64,000 bases of DNA from Zygnema cylindricum (GCA_037447655.1 JBBHKE010003189.1:71364-135363); one strand, 5' to 3'. Shown: positions 20,982 through 31,480, counted from the stretch's first letter. Translations and numbers: made by a program. Notes: generated by a model not told the origin, from the letters alone.

Positions 20982-21488
20982 TACACCGCCAATCGTTATT
21001 AGAGTAAATAACGCTAATTTGGTGCATTTTTTTGTTTTTAAACCTGAAACACAATCCATATTTATATTTTTTCCTAGACGCCTTTTAGGGTTTTTTTTTT
21101 AATTAGTGTTAATAACAAAAGTACACCGCAATATTTATAGTGTGGTGTACGGACAACTTTTTCCATACCAAAATGTACTTTTTGAAATACAAATGTACAA
21201 AGATTCAGTTAATGTAATTGCGCACGCATGTGAATGTGTAGTGGGAAAAAGAGACGCGAATTCAAATATTATAATTTTGGCGTATGAATTGTCAATTTTT
21301 GTGCGGATACATATATTGGTGTATACATCAATACGGCGGGCATTTATTATTTCGAAAAAAACCCAAATTAGAGTTAGTGATTAATAAGTATATATATATA
21401 TATATGTTTTTTTTTCTAATTAGCGTTAATAACATTAATTTTCTTTTACGCTATTTATTCCTTTACTCTTATAGCGATTGGCGGTGTA
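20982..21488. mobile_element. MITE-2, copy 1 (507 bp)
   Basis: Left end TACACCGCCAATCGTTATTA, right end TATAGCGATTGGCGGTGTA. The copy at 56727-57236 has the same length (510 bp) and layout, including AATGTGTA and CACATGTGAATGTGTA-like internal blocks and a (TA)n/poly-T patch near the right end. There is no transposase. TA at both tips is likely the target duplication. Confidence 0.85.
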
Positions 21489-21543
21489 CTGCACCAGTCG
21501 ATGAGAAAACTCTGATGCGCACGTGAAGTTTATACATATTTAT

Positions 21544-22329
21544 TAGTGTTGTGTATCGGTAAAAAACTTATCGCGATAACACCGATACCGATAGTTATCG
21601 GTTATCGAACGGTCAGAGGTTCCGATATATCGGTCTGGGACCAACAAATTCCATATCGGCGATAACTTTTTAAAAATATAGTATGCATACAATAGTATTG
21701 TATAACATACTGTATTATATAATTTTCATTATATAGCGTGGAATGCCACGTATAAGAATTTGTTCCGCGTATCTATTTAACTGAAAATCTTTACGGACAG
21801 CGCTGCACATAAACGTCGACAAATATAAGTTAATACTTTATTGTTATAAAACTATACTATCGAAAAGAAAAAAATAAAATACATTGTAAAATTTCTGAAT
21901 CAAACTTTTTCCAAAAAAAGACGAACAGACTGAAAGAAGCAGACGAACACACCTGTCAGACTGCCGCCATTTCCAGACGCCATATTTTGAAAATTCTGGC
22001 AGCAGGAATTTTGAAAACCCCCTTAAATTAGGAATAATGATTGAAAATTCGCGACTTTTTACCGGAATCGGGAGTAAGGGGGTCCGCTGCGCGTTCGGGG
22101 TATATGACGTACAGTTGCGTGTACGGGCCGTACAGTTATCTGTACGGTCCGTACAGATATCGCCAATAGTTATCGTTATCGGCATTATCGCCGATAAGTA
22201 CCCGATATTATCGGCTACTTATCGGCGATAAGACCGATGTCGATATATCGTACCAATATATCGATTATCGGGAACCCGAAAAAAGGTCCATATCGGTTAT
22301 CGGTAAATCCTTACCGATACACAACACTA
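21544..22329. mobile_element. hAT-2 MITE with perfect 8-bp TSD (786 bp)
   Basis: Ends are TAGTGTTGTGTATCGGTAA and TTACCGATACACAACACTA. The 8-bp duplication ATATTTAT is at 21536-21543 and 22330-22337. The interior carries CCGATAACTATCGG-type palindromes and a block of CGTACAG units near 22110-22160, parallel to hAT-1. A diverged reverse copy is at 33439-33778. No transposase. Confidence 0.92.
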
Positions 22330-22563
22330 ATATTTATATTTTTAGAATTGTTTAGCACTCATTTAACGGAAAATTTACAAATTGCGCTATATGTAAAATT
22401 CATTTTTTTTCAGGTACGAAATAGTACGGATGAAAATTCATTAACGATTTCTTCAAATCGTTCAATGCATTCGTTATGTATAATTTGCCACGATTGAATC
22501 GTTCACACTAAACGGTTTGAACAACTATGCGTGGATCGCTTTCAGTGTAAGAAACTATTACAG

Positions 22564-22784
22564 TACACCGCGTATCGTTATGAGCGTACAAGTTAAATTA
22601 ACATATATGAATAGTTACCGTTATTAACGCTAATTGAGAATTTGGATTTATTCAAAGAAATCATTTACTCTAATTGGTAATCAGGGTTTTATGAAAATAG
22701 TATGGATACTTCTATTTGAGAATCTGGGAAAAATTTGGGGAAACCGAATTAGCGTTTAATATGCTAATAACGATTCACGGTGTA
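22564..22784. mobile_element. MITE-4 (about 220 bp)
   Basis: TACACCGCGTATCGTTATGA at the left and CTAATAACGATTCACGGTGTA (reverse-complementary end) at the right. The same terminal theme as MITE-1, -2 and -3 but with a different interior. It sits directly against the left end of repeat C. A decayed relative is at about 26046-26210. Confidence 0.7.
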
Positions 22785-23134
22785 GTGTAATGAAACAATT
22801 AGGGTGTGGTTAATCATGAGGTCTTTGTAATTGTACGGGCATCAATATTTATCTGATATAGGGGCCTCGGAAACATTGCGTAACGTTTGTGAATAAGTTT
22901 TTATATACGTGTTATAATTTGAGTGGTTTCACGTAAGCATAGGATAAAATCTTAAGAATTGTCAAAGATTTTGAAACCCACTCGTTTCAAAATTTGTACT
23001 TGCGTATCATGTACGTGTACTTTCGCAATTTGGATCTGTATTTAAAAAAAAAATGACAAAAAATAGCGTTCGAAACCATGAAGCGAAAGGAAGGCAAAAA
23101 CCGTACATCCTCTAGCACGAAGGCAAAAACTGTA
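22785..23134 (+). repeat. repeat C (forward copy, continues after 24381)
   Basis: Contains AGGTCTTTGTAATTGTACGG, GGGGCCTCGGAAACATTGCG, ATACGTGTTATAATTTGAGTG and GTACTTGCGTATCATG. The same order is found at about 57565-57908 (forward) and, reverse-complemented, at 34001-34230 and 26325-26451 plus 27265-27313. This copy is cut by MITE-3 at 23133 and resumes at 24382 with TTCGGCAAAGATTTGACAAT, which matches 57857-57880. The nature of the element is unknown. Confidence 0.75.
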
Positions 23135-24381
23135 CACCGCAAATCGTAATTAGAGTAAAGAAAAAATTAGAGTAAAAAAAGTAAAAATAATAATTAGAGT
23201 TATGAACTCTAATTTGTGTGATAAAACTTTTTAAAAAAGGAAATTTACTCTAAGGGTGACGTTCCATCAGGCGAAAAGTGTCGTAGTTTATAGAAATCCG
23301 CGACCCTCCGTACCACATCGTACCGCCTATTTTGTTTTATGCGAAAAACAACATTACAGAGAATCCTGTCGATACTCTCCGATGGTCTTGGAGGTAATAC
23401 TGGCAGTCGGATGTTCATCTTCGAGGAGTTCGCTTCATTTTTTTTTGTAACTGTCAACCCACCTCTTCGAGTTGGATTGATAGATACATAAAAAAAATCC
23501 TGACACGCTGGGCGATTAAGCTACATCACATGGTGGAGAACCAACGAAAATTCTTAAGATTTGCACATAACACTCGCTTTCCAAAATAGAACCGAAAATA
23601 AAAACGAAATTTCGTAACATTCCCTCGTCACGCTATTTTCGGTAAATTTTGTTCGTCACACTATTTCTCTCAAAGGACTTTCGTTATGTTCGAAAATTGA
23701 AACCCTAAAAAATGAGCTGGCGTACAGACTGGCGTCTTCAAAAAGTATAAAATTTTTGTTGAATGATTACTTCGTACGCAGGTACATTGTACTCAAGTCA
23801 AAATTTGAAGTTAAGTTTGTCGGTGCTAAAAATCTGAAAGATATTCAATATCATATTGTAGCTTGCGTGGCGCCAGTCAATTTAAAACACGGCTTAAAGA
23901 CTCTACGTGATGGAACATCGACTCAATGGACCTGGTTGTAGAGTTTGCCGTACAATTACAAAAACGTATGATGGAACTTCACCCTAATTTATCAATAACT
24001 TTAATTTGGGCGTAAATTTGGACGCTGAATATATTCACTTTAAATTAAGTAAAAGTACATAATTTGACTAAACGTACAATTTCACGTCATTATGACGTTT
24101 GCATTACGCGGTTTGTTAAAACGCAATTACATGAAAACACTCTGTACTAAATGATTATTTGTATTTTTTTACTTAATAAATTACAGTTTTGCACGGTCAG
24201 ACACCGACCGTACGCCAAACTATTTAAAACGACACTATAGTAGAGTTATTGACGCTCGTTCAAAAGGTACCTTGAATAACGTAAATAATAATTTAGAATA
24301 ATGTACTCTAATTATTTGATAGAGTCAAAATTTGGGGCGACGCGATTAGCGTACATAACTCTAACTACGATTTGCGGTGTA
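23133..24381. mobile_element. MITE-3, copy 1, containing a nested Harb-3 element
   Basis: Outer ends TACACCGCAAATCGTAATTA and CTACGATTTGCGGTGTA, with TA as likely target duplication. The interior contains ACGGTCAGACACCGACCGTA. Subtracting the nested element 23254-23984 leaves about 510 bp. The uninterrupted relative in reverse orientation is at 24739-25244, which shows the original state. Confidence 0.88.
23254..23984. mobile_element. Harb-3 element nested in MITE-3 (TAA TSD)
   Basis: A 731-bp element, GGGTGACGTTCCATCA to TGATGGAACTTCACCC, flanked by TAA at 23251-23253 and 23985-23987. MITE-3 copy 2 has an undisturbed AAATTAGAGTAAAATTTA at the matching place (about 25120), proving insertion here. 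No transposase was found. Confidence 0.9.
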
Positions 24382-24736
24382 CTTCATTTCGGCAAAGATT
24401 TGACAATCACTTTGTCCCGAAGGCACGTCACTTTAACACGTTGATACAATTTTAATAGTAGTTCATAGTCGCAGGTGTCTATCGTCCGACTTTAGCTACT
24501 TTAATGGTTTTGTGATGATGAACTCACCTCCATGAGGTGGGTCCACCATTACAGAGGTGGGTCCACCATTACAGAGGCGGATGGAGAGATTGCTTCGTGG
24601 ATAAAGACCAAAGTGTAATCGAACGGTCATTGTTTTCTCCCGGAACTTTGGAGAATCATCATCGTATCTTTTGTAATGTTGTTTACAAAAAATCACGAAA
24701 AATTGTACGGCGTGAAACGGTCAGGTACAAAGTATG
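24382..24736 (+). repeat. continuation of repeat C plus short direct repeat
   Basis: Starts with the rest of repeat C (GGCAAAGATTTGACAATCAC). At 24535-24580 a 21-bp unit, GGTGGGTCCACCATTACAGA, is repeated about 2.5 times. No coding region is seen. Confidence 0.6.
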
Positions 24737-25246
24737 TACACCGCGAATCGTAATTAGAGTTATGCACGCTAATTTTGTCAGACCAAATTTTGACTCTATC
24801 ACTATAAATAGAGTACATTATTCCAAATTATTATCCACGTTATTTAAGGTATTTTTTGAATGAGCGTTAATAACTCTAATACAGTGCCGTTTTAAACAAT
24901 GTGGCGTACGGTCGGTGTCTGACCGTGCAAAATTGTACTTCATTTAGTAAAAAGTACAAATAATGATTTGGTACAAAGCGTTTTCATGTAATTGCGTTTT
25001 GACAAACTGTGTAATGCAAACGTTAAATGACGTGAAACTATACGTTTTGTCAGATTCTGTACTTGTACTTCATTTACAGTGGATGTATTCAACGCCCAAA
25101 TTTACGCCCAAGTTATAGTTATTGATAAATTAGAGTAAAATTTATTTTTTAAAAATTATATCACAGAAATTAGAATTCATCACTCTACTTTTTTTTTATT
25201 TTTTTACTCTAATTTTGTCTTTACTCTAATTACAATTCGCGGTGTA
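24737..25246. mobile_element. MITE-3, copy 2 (intact, inverted relative to copy 1)
   Basis: TACACCGCGAATCGTAATTA at the left and TAATTACAATTCGCGGTGTA at the right, about 506 bp between TA flanks. Its sequence is the reverse complement of copy 1 without the nested element (GTCGGTGTCTGACCGTGCAA against GCACGGTCAGACACCGAC). Confidence 0.88.
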
Positions 25247-25276
25247 ATTAACCTCACTTCTCGTCTGATGTAGCTG

Positions 25277-25635
25277 TAATGTTGAGTATCGAAGGCACCT
25301 TGACGATATTCGATATGTACCGAAATTTGTATACCCGATAATTGACATATCGATTCGTTATATCAAATATTTTAATATCGCGGTATTTCTGCGATATATT
25401 TTTCAATGCGATATATCGAATTGGCGTTAGGTCATTTTTTTTTTCCAAACCCCCCCGCCCCTTGCGCCCACGCAAAGAGGGAGGGGGGGGGGCAAAGATT
25501 TTTTGTTTGATGTTCCGTACGGTATTCCGTATTGTATCTGTGCCGACACCCACCTTTAACCAAATATATCGCGATGTAATATATTGGTCCAGGTACGATA
25601 TATCGAGGCCTCTCAATATATCAATTTTTTGGTAC
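25277..25635. mobile_element. hAT-1 relative, 3' end degenerate
   Basis: Starts TAATGTTGAGTATCGAAGG, then CGATATTCGATATGTACCG as in the complete hAT-1 at 12214. It keeps the C-run/G-run pair (about 25449-25492) and GGTACGATATATCGAGG. The right terminal repeat has been lost after about 25635. Confidence 0.8.
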
Positions 25636-26045
25636 GGTTGCAGATTTTCTTGTTTTTTTCTAAGTTATAGAGGAAAACGACAAAAAATAAATGTAACTTT
25701 AACACATGCGAAAGTGCCCTTAGTGTTTTTTTTTTTCGGGTTCAAGGGCTTAACGTCAACAATAAATTAACTTTGATTTATGCATAACTCTAATTTGGGT
25801 ACATTTTCCCATAATGTAGCCGATACAGCTTACGTTCACATAGTCAACGTTGCGTAGTCGGCGTTTGAACATGTGAGAACATGTTCACGCGATTTTTTCC
25901 CGTGTTTATCACTGATAAACAAATGTGAGTGCGCTCTTTTGTGTTGAACCACTCACTTTCGCATGTCAACGCCTTTTATTTTACATTCTTTCTTTACGAT
26001 TGTACCATATAAAGATAGGTTATTGTACGGAATGATGCATTTTGT

Positions 26046-26451
26046 ACACTACAATATTTAATAACCGACCAAATTATAGTCATTAACGCTAATTAATTTG
26101 TACCTATATTATCGTAAAAATTCAGTTAGTATTATCGATTATATTTCAAGTTTGAGGGTCAAAATTGGGCACGGATATAGTATCATAAACATTTTAAGCG
26201 ATTCACGGTAAGATTATCAACTTCCGATTGGCGACCCCATTTTGAAAATCGGATAAGTGTGTACAAACACAAGATGTTTTGGGTGGCGAAAAAAATATTA
26301 ACCCCAATAGCGATTTAAAGTGTACAATTCAAATTGTAAAAGTACATATACATAATACGCAATTTACAGTTTATGAAACGAAATTGGTCGGTTTCAAAAA
26401 AATTGACGATTGGATCCTCAACTTACGCGGAACCTCTCCAATCGAAACACG
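26046..26451. repeat. decayed MITE-4-like, MITE-1 fragment and reverse repeat C
   Basis: 26046-26210 resembles MITE-4 (ends in GCGATTCACGGTA). 26211-26324 is the right half of MITE-1. 26325-26451 is reverse repeat C up to CCAATCGAAACACG. The MITE-1/repeat C junction is the same as at 34000/34001, so the composite existed before it was copied. Confidence 0.75.
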
Positions 26452-27264
26452 TAGCGTTGGTGTCGGGGAAAACTGTTGATATTCGATATGTACCGTATTT
26501 TAGGTACTCGATAATCGATACATCGCTTCGATATATTGAGAAGCTACATATTGCGATATTTTGTCGATATATCGGGCCGATATGCCGATCTAATAAATCA
26601 CGATATATCGAAGGTCTTTTTCATGGTTTTTTCTTGGGTGTTTGTGTCCTCGTACACGTTCCAAATGTTATTTTTTGGTTTTTAGATTTATTTTTGTTGT
26701 TTTCTCTCAGATTTTGCTTTAAAAATGTGATTCCTCCTTCTATCCCATGAAAATCCATAGAGAAAACAAAAAATGTAACCTTTATATAATACTATACTAA
26801 TTGTTAAAAATAGATAAGCATCAATGTAATGCTTTATGCCTACAAATTGGTAAGTACTCCTAGTAGATTGGTAAGTATCCATAGCTGAAACGAATAGTAT
26901 GTTTTTCTTTTTTTATCAGATCATCATTTGACTAAATTAGTGTGAGCTTTTTGTTTGAAAAATTGGAGTTTTGTACGTTATAAATAAGTAATTGTAGGAA
27001 GTAGTAATTTTTTTTTCGGTTACAAATTACGCGGCCTACCTTGAAGTAAACTGAACAAAATTCACGTTGTACGTGGCGTATCATACAATTTGTTGTTTTC
27101 GATAAAATAATATATTATATAAAGTATTACATTTAAAAATTACTATATATGAGGATAATTTATGTTTGTCCCGGTACGATATATCGAGGAGTTTGACCGA
27201 TCGATAATCGATATATCGAATATCGAGATTATCGCGATATGATTTTACCCGATATCCAACACTA
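26452..27264. mobile_element. hAT-1 copy (about 813 bp) inserted in repeat C
   Basis: Starts TAGCGTTGGTGTCGGGG, followed by GATATTCGATATGTACCG. It ends ATTTTACCCGATATCCAACAC then TA. It is flanked by GAAACACG (26444-26451) and CAAATGCG (27265-27272), a diverged 8-bp duplication. Repeat C resumes after it (TATATAATAAATTATTTAC). The empty site is present at about 34125-34150. The middle contains unrelated AT-rich DNA. Confidence 0.82.
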
Positions 27265-27313
27265 CAAATGCGTATATAATAAATTATTTACAAACGTTAC
27301 GCAATGTAACCTA

Positions 27314-27963
27314 TGTAGGATCTTAAGCAAAAGAGTTTTACAATAAATAATTCATAAAACATAAATCATTACACAGCGGAAGCTCATAAAAGACAAGAGG
27401 AATATTCAGCCAAAAAGATTTATAAGTGTTCTTGGCCGAAGCCTCTTTACATCATGTCTCTTCTCTCTTCTCTCTCTTCACTCTTCTCTTTAAATAATCT
27501 CTACTCCAATATTAATCCTCTATGATTAATTGGTTAATTAATTAATACTCTGCACATGTACACTGCTGCCTATATATACTCGCTACTCTACACTAAGAGA
27601 CAACAAGATAAGACAAACAGAACTTAGCGTAGCGACGAAGTCTGTCCCTAGCTGACTGTGCACTCTTCAATGAAAATTCCACGAAGGAAGGCGCACGCGC
27701 TTTCTTCATTCGAAACAACAAACTCTAAACGTTGACTTAACACGTGTCGCTTCACAAGTACACCTGCACGCAAAATCAAACATCTGTACATGAAGACAAA
27801 AGTCACGCGAAACGAAATAGTATGTTTCGTTCGCGGACGCTTCAAAATTAGTACCACGAAACTTACATCGTACGTTTCGTATGATGACGTGGTACTTCAC
27901 GTCAACAATTATATGTTGGTATGACGCTTCGCGGAAATACCGCGAAACGACAATAATCCAACA
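27314..27963 (-). mobile_element. 3' LTR of Copia element B (about 650 bp)
   Basis: On the minus strand it begins TGTTGGATTATTGTCG directly after a polypurine tract (AAGAGGGGGAT, 27964-27974) and ends TTAAGATCCTACA at 27314. A TATATATA box lies near 27570. It interrupts repeat C after GTAAC. Its sequence differs from the family A LTR found at the other end of this block (32430-33438), so the two ends belong to different elements. Confidence 0.85.
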
Positions 27964-27996
27964 ATCCCCCTCTTATTGTTGGAATCGCCAAACTCT

Positions 27997-29559
27997 TCAA
28001 AATAATCCAAGTTTCGGTCGTCCCCTCTCAAACACATCATGTGTAGCAGCCTTTGTCAACAAATCAACCGCCTCCTCTTTAGTTGGTACGTACGAAAATT
28101 CAATCTCATTTGCCGTAACCAAATCTCTTACAAAATGCCATTGGATCCTGATGTGTTTCGTCCTCTTGTGAAACACAGGATTTTTCGCCAACGCCATAGA
28201 ACTCATGCTGTCAGAATGAATCGTCATACAACCAATAGGAATGCTTAACTCACGTAACATCTCCTTAATCCAAATCGAAGCCTTAGCTGCATGACACGCA
28301 GCCATATACTCAGATTCTGTGGAACTCAACGCAACCGTAGGTTGTAGCCTTGAACTCCACGAGATCGCAGCTCCCCCAAAAATAAATGCATATCCTGACG
28401 TAGACTTACTTGAATCAAAATCGCCGCCCCAATCCGCGTCACAATACCCAACACACTCCAAAGAATTTTTGCCAGAAGTAAACAAAAGTCCAAGATCAAT
28501 CGTACCAACCAAGTATCGAAAGATACGTCGTACGGCCTCCCAATGCGCCTTCTTTGGCTCGTGACAATAACGGCTTACGATAGAAACCGCGGCCGAAATA
28601 TCTGGACGAGTACCAACGCTAAGGTACATAAGTGAACCAACCGCCTCTCGATAAGGTACGTCGATAGAATCCTCCTCTTCAAACTTACGAATGTGTAGGT
28701 TTGCATCCAACGGTGTAGAAAGCGGTTTCGCGTCAGTCATACCGAATCTCTCCAAAATCTCCTTACAATATTGAGCTTGACTCAATTTAATGTTCCCCTC
28801 TTTGTCACGTATCACTTCAATCCCCAAAATATATCGTACCTCTCCAAGATCCGTTACTTTGAAATGTAATCCAAGATAACGTTTCAACTCATTAATGCGC
28901 TCCAACTTGTCGCATGCCATCAAGAAATCATCCACATAAACAGAAAAGATGATTTGATCAACTCCTTCACCTTTCACGTAAACTCCACAATCGGACGTAG
29001 TCCGTACAAATCCAAACTTCAATAACACTTGATGAAGTCTCAAATACCAAGTGCGTGGTGCTTGTTTCAAACCATATAATGATTTTCTCAAACGCCATAC
29101 ATTTCCTTCCTTCAAAGGAGAGACACCTTCCGGTACTTTCATATATACCTCTTCCTCCAACTCACCATTTAAAAACGCGGTCTCAACGTCCATTTGATGG
29201 ACGTGCTTCTTCCCCATCGCTGCAATTGCAATAATAATCCGTAGTGAGTCGAACTTCACCACGGGAGCATAAGTCTCCTTAAAATCGATTCCCTCACGTT
29301 GTTGGAACCCCTTACACACAAGCCTCGCCTTATACTTAATTATTTCACCCGACGCTCCAGTTTTGGTTTTAAAGACCCACTTTGCATCAATCGCCTTTTT
29401 CCCCTCCGGTAATTTCACTTCCTCAAAAGTTCGATTATCAACCACCGACTTAAATTCTTTCTCCCACGCCGGTTTCCACTTACTCTCCCAATCAACCGAC
29501 CTTCTAGCCTCGACATAAGATTGAGGGTCGCCGGTCATATTCTCCGTAAGTGATTGCTA
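27997..29559 (-). CDS. Copia element B: reverse transcriptase-RNase H ORF behind amber codon
   Basis: Second half of a Copia polyprotein. From the codon after the amber at 29559-29557 the frame is open to 27997, about 520 residues, with no lesion. Landmarks are KWVFKTKTGASGE, HQMDVETAFLNGELEEEVYM, the catalytic FSVYVDDFLMA of RT, and the RNase H stretch GYCDADWGGD with ALSSTESEYMA and the terminal DLLTKAA. The first Met is at 29538, seven codons past the amber, but the N-terminal residues before it (QSLTEN) are conserved in the sister elements. That argues for readthrough rather than a new start. The function is cDNA synthesis for retrotransposition. Confidence 0.92.
29551..29559 (-). promoter_or_regulatory. 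candidate programmed stop-readthrough signal, TAG-CAA-TCA
   Basis: The amber codon ends the integrase-containing ORF (...ETEFLL) and is followed in the same frame by the RT ORF. TAG CAA TCA fits the TMV-type consensus UAG-CAR-YYA. The same arrangement occurs at 44677-44685 and 61189-61181 in related elements. Confidence 0.75.
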
Positions 29560-30217
29560 CAAAAGAAACTCCGTCTCCTTAGCATCGGAAAGAACATAAT
29601 GCGAATTTGATGTATTTTCCCCTTTTCGATCGTAAGTGAGTTTCTCCGGTTTCTTCCCCTTTGTAATCCGAGAGCTCCTCCTAATAACTTGCTCCTCCTC
29701 TTTTTCTTCTTTCTCTTCCTCGGATTCAATTTCAATTTCCTTCTCACTCGATTTAGAACTCAATTTAGAACTTTGAGATTTCCGAATGTTCGAAGGCACT
29801 CGGGAATCCAAAGATCCATTACTCTTACTTCCAAATTCAATTTCAACCGATTTCTTCAAATTCTTTTTCTTAGTTTCCTCATTCGGTTCCACATCGGATT
29901 CCGAATCCCCAATGTAAGGAAAGTTCTCAATTTCACTCTCCTCATAGAAATCCAAATTTTCTTTAAATTTCCCAACGGAATTCATGGCGGATTTGAGATC
30001 CTCATGAAAATCCACATTCCGAGATTCCTCCACGGTGTGACGAGCCGGATCATACACTTGGTACAAATTCCCCTTCGCACTATAACCAACAAAAATTCCC
30101 GGCCAACACCTTGGTGCAAATTTCCCCTTCCTCTTAATTGATTCTACATAAACCGTAGCATGACATCCCCAAATTCTCAAATGATGAACCGTGGGCTTTC
30201 TACCACTCCATAACTCA
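29560..30217 (-). pseudogene. Copia element B: integrase C-terminal part, 5'-truncated
   Basis: Open on the minus strand from 30217 to the amber codon at 29557. It starts within the integrase at GRKPTVHHLRIWGCHATVYV, then GIFVGYSAKGN and EESRNVDFHEDLKS, followed by an acidic/Ser-rich linker ending in SDAKETEFLL. The catalytic DDE core, protease, Gag and 5' LTR of element B are missing. Upstream, at 30218, the sequence switches abruptly to a family A LTR. The linker is the usual spacer between integrase and RT in Copia elements. Confidence 0.88.
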
Positions 30218-30393
30218 GGATAGCCAAGGTAGCCATGGCTCTAGCTTCCTCTCCAATTTCTCAGTGACTGCGACAAGTTTGAGAGTTGGAGAGAGAAGTT
30301 AGAGATAGACTGCCTCGACTTCTATATTTCTTTTCAGACCTAGAAAATACTAATAAAACCATTAGTTTCTACAACTATCTCCTAGTGATCCGT
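30218..30393 (-). mobile_element. family A LTR fragment (first 176 bp of the 3' LTR of element A)
   Basis: On the minus strand it begins TGTAGAAACTAATGG and continues with the family A LTR start (TATTTTCTAGGTCTG). It breaks off at 30218 where element B integrase begins. It is in the position and orientation of a 3' LTR for element A, but the entire RT-RNase H region between integrase and this LTR is absent. Confidence 0.82.
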
Positions 30394-31480
30394 TCAACCT
30401 CTCAGCTACCCCATTCTGTTCCGGCTAATATGGTACGGTCTTCCAGTGTTGAATTCCCTCATCTCTCAAATACTCCTCAAACAGGCTAGCGGTATATTCC
30501 CCCCCATTATCACTCCTTATTCTCTTAATGGGGTTTCATGCAACTTCTCACTCCACGCTTTACATTTTTTAAAGAAAGTTGGTGTTTTAGACTTTGATTT
30601 TAGGAAGTAGACTCTAGAGTTTCTAGACCAGTCATCGGTTATTGTCAACAAAAACCTCTTCCATCCCACAGAAGGTGCTTTTGCAGGTCCCTAGATATAT
30701 GTGAGCACCAAATCTAGTACTTTCTCACACCTATATGTGGCGGCTTTGGGAAAAAGGAGTCTGTGAGCCTTACCTCGAGCACAACCACTACAACCATCCA
30801 CCATTTCATTATCCCCAAAATCAATGCCTTCAACTACACCAAGCTTCTTCATTTCTCCAGCCTACCAAAATGCACATGCCCCAACTGCTTATGCCAAATC
30901 ATCAATTTTGGAACACCAACATAGTAAGCATTCTCCTTTTCATTACTCTATTTAAGCCTAAATATTCCTTAGCTACTTTTATCTGTCGTGAAGTAGACTT
31001 CATCCCCATACTTAGCTGTAAAGACTCTTTTTCTAGTGAATGTATCAAACTCTTTGTCATCTAACACAGACGTAGAGACTAGATTTTTACTCAGTTGAGG
31101 AATGTATAGTACACTTGAAAAGGTGAGAATAGAAGTCTTACCCTCCACTAAGATTTTAAAATCTACCAACCCCACTAGATCTGTGGTAACCACTCTCCCA
31201 TCCCGATACTCTATCTCTACAGTGGGGATCTTTCTTAGCTTAGTAAAGAAGTGCTTATCACGACACATATGCATGGATGCACCTGAGTCGATGATCCATC
31301 CTGTCGATGATCCATCCTTCATGTGGAGCTTCCCGAATTGCATCGAGAGCACACTTCTGTTTCTGAGGGATCTCCTTCTCTTTCAAACTCTCGTCAAGAA
31401 GAAGCTCCCCATCCTCCTCCTCATAGGACTCATCCTCGGTTTCTCCTTTCACTTTTGTGACCACATATGCCTTCTTTTTC
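30394..31480 (-). pseudogene. Copia element A: protease and integrase, damaged
   Basis: 31352-30969 (minus) is a protease ORF with the active-site WIIDSGASMHMC and the later VLYIPQLSKNLVS. Towards lower coordinates comes integrase with RSDNGGEYTA and PEQNGVAERLNGS (near 30530-30405), interrupted by stops, for example just before PEQNG. The sequence runs straight into the 3' LTR fragment at 30393. RT and RNase H are deleted. This lineage is distinct from elements B-D, whose protease and integrase sequences differ. Confidence 0.85.

Noticed and set aside
29535-29747. Separate start of the RT protein at the Met of 29538 as a normal second cistron
   Set aside because: The residues between the amber and this Met are conserved in elements C and D (QS/L-.-.-E-N), which a new start would not explain; readthrough fits better, though internal initiation is not excluded.
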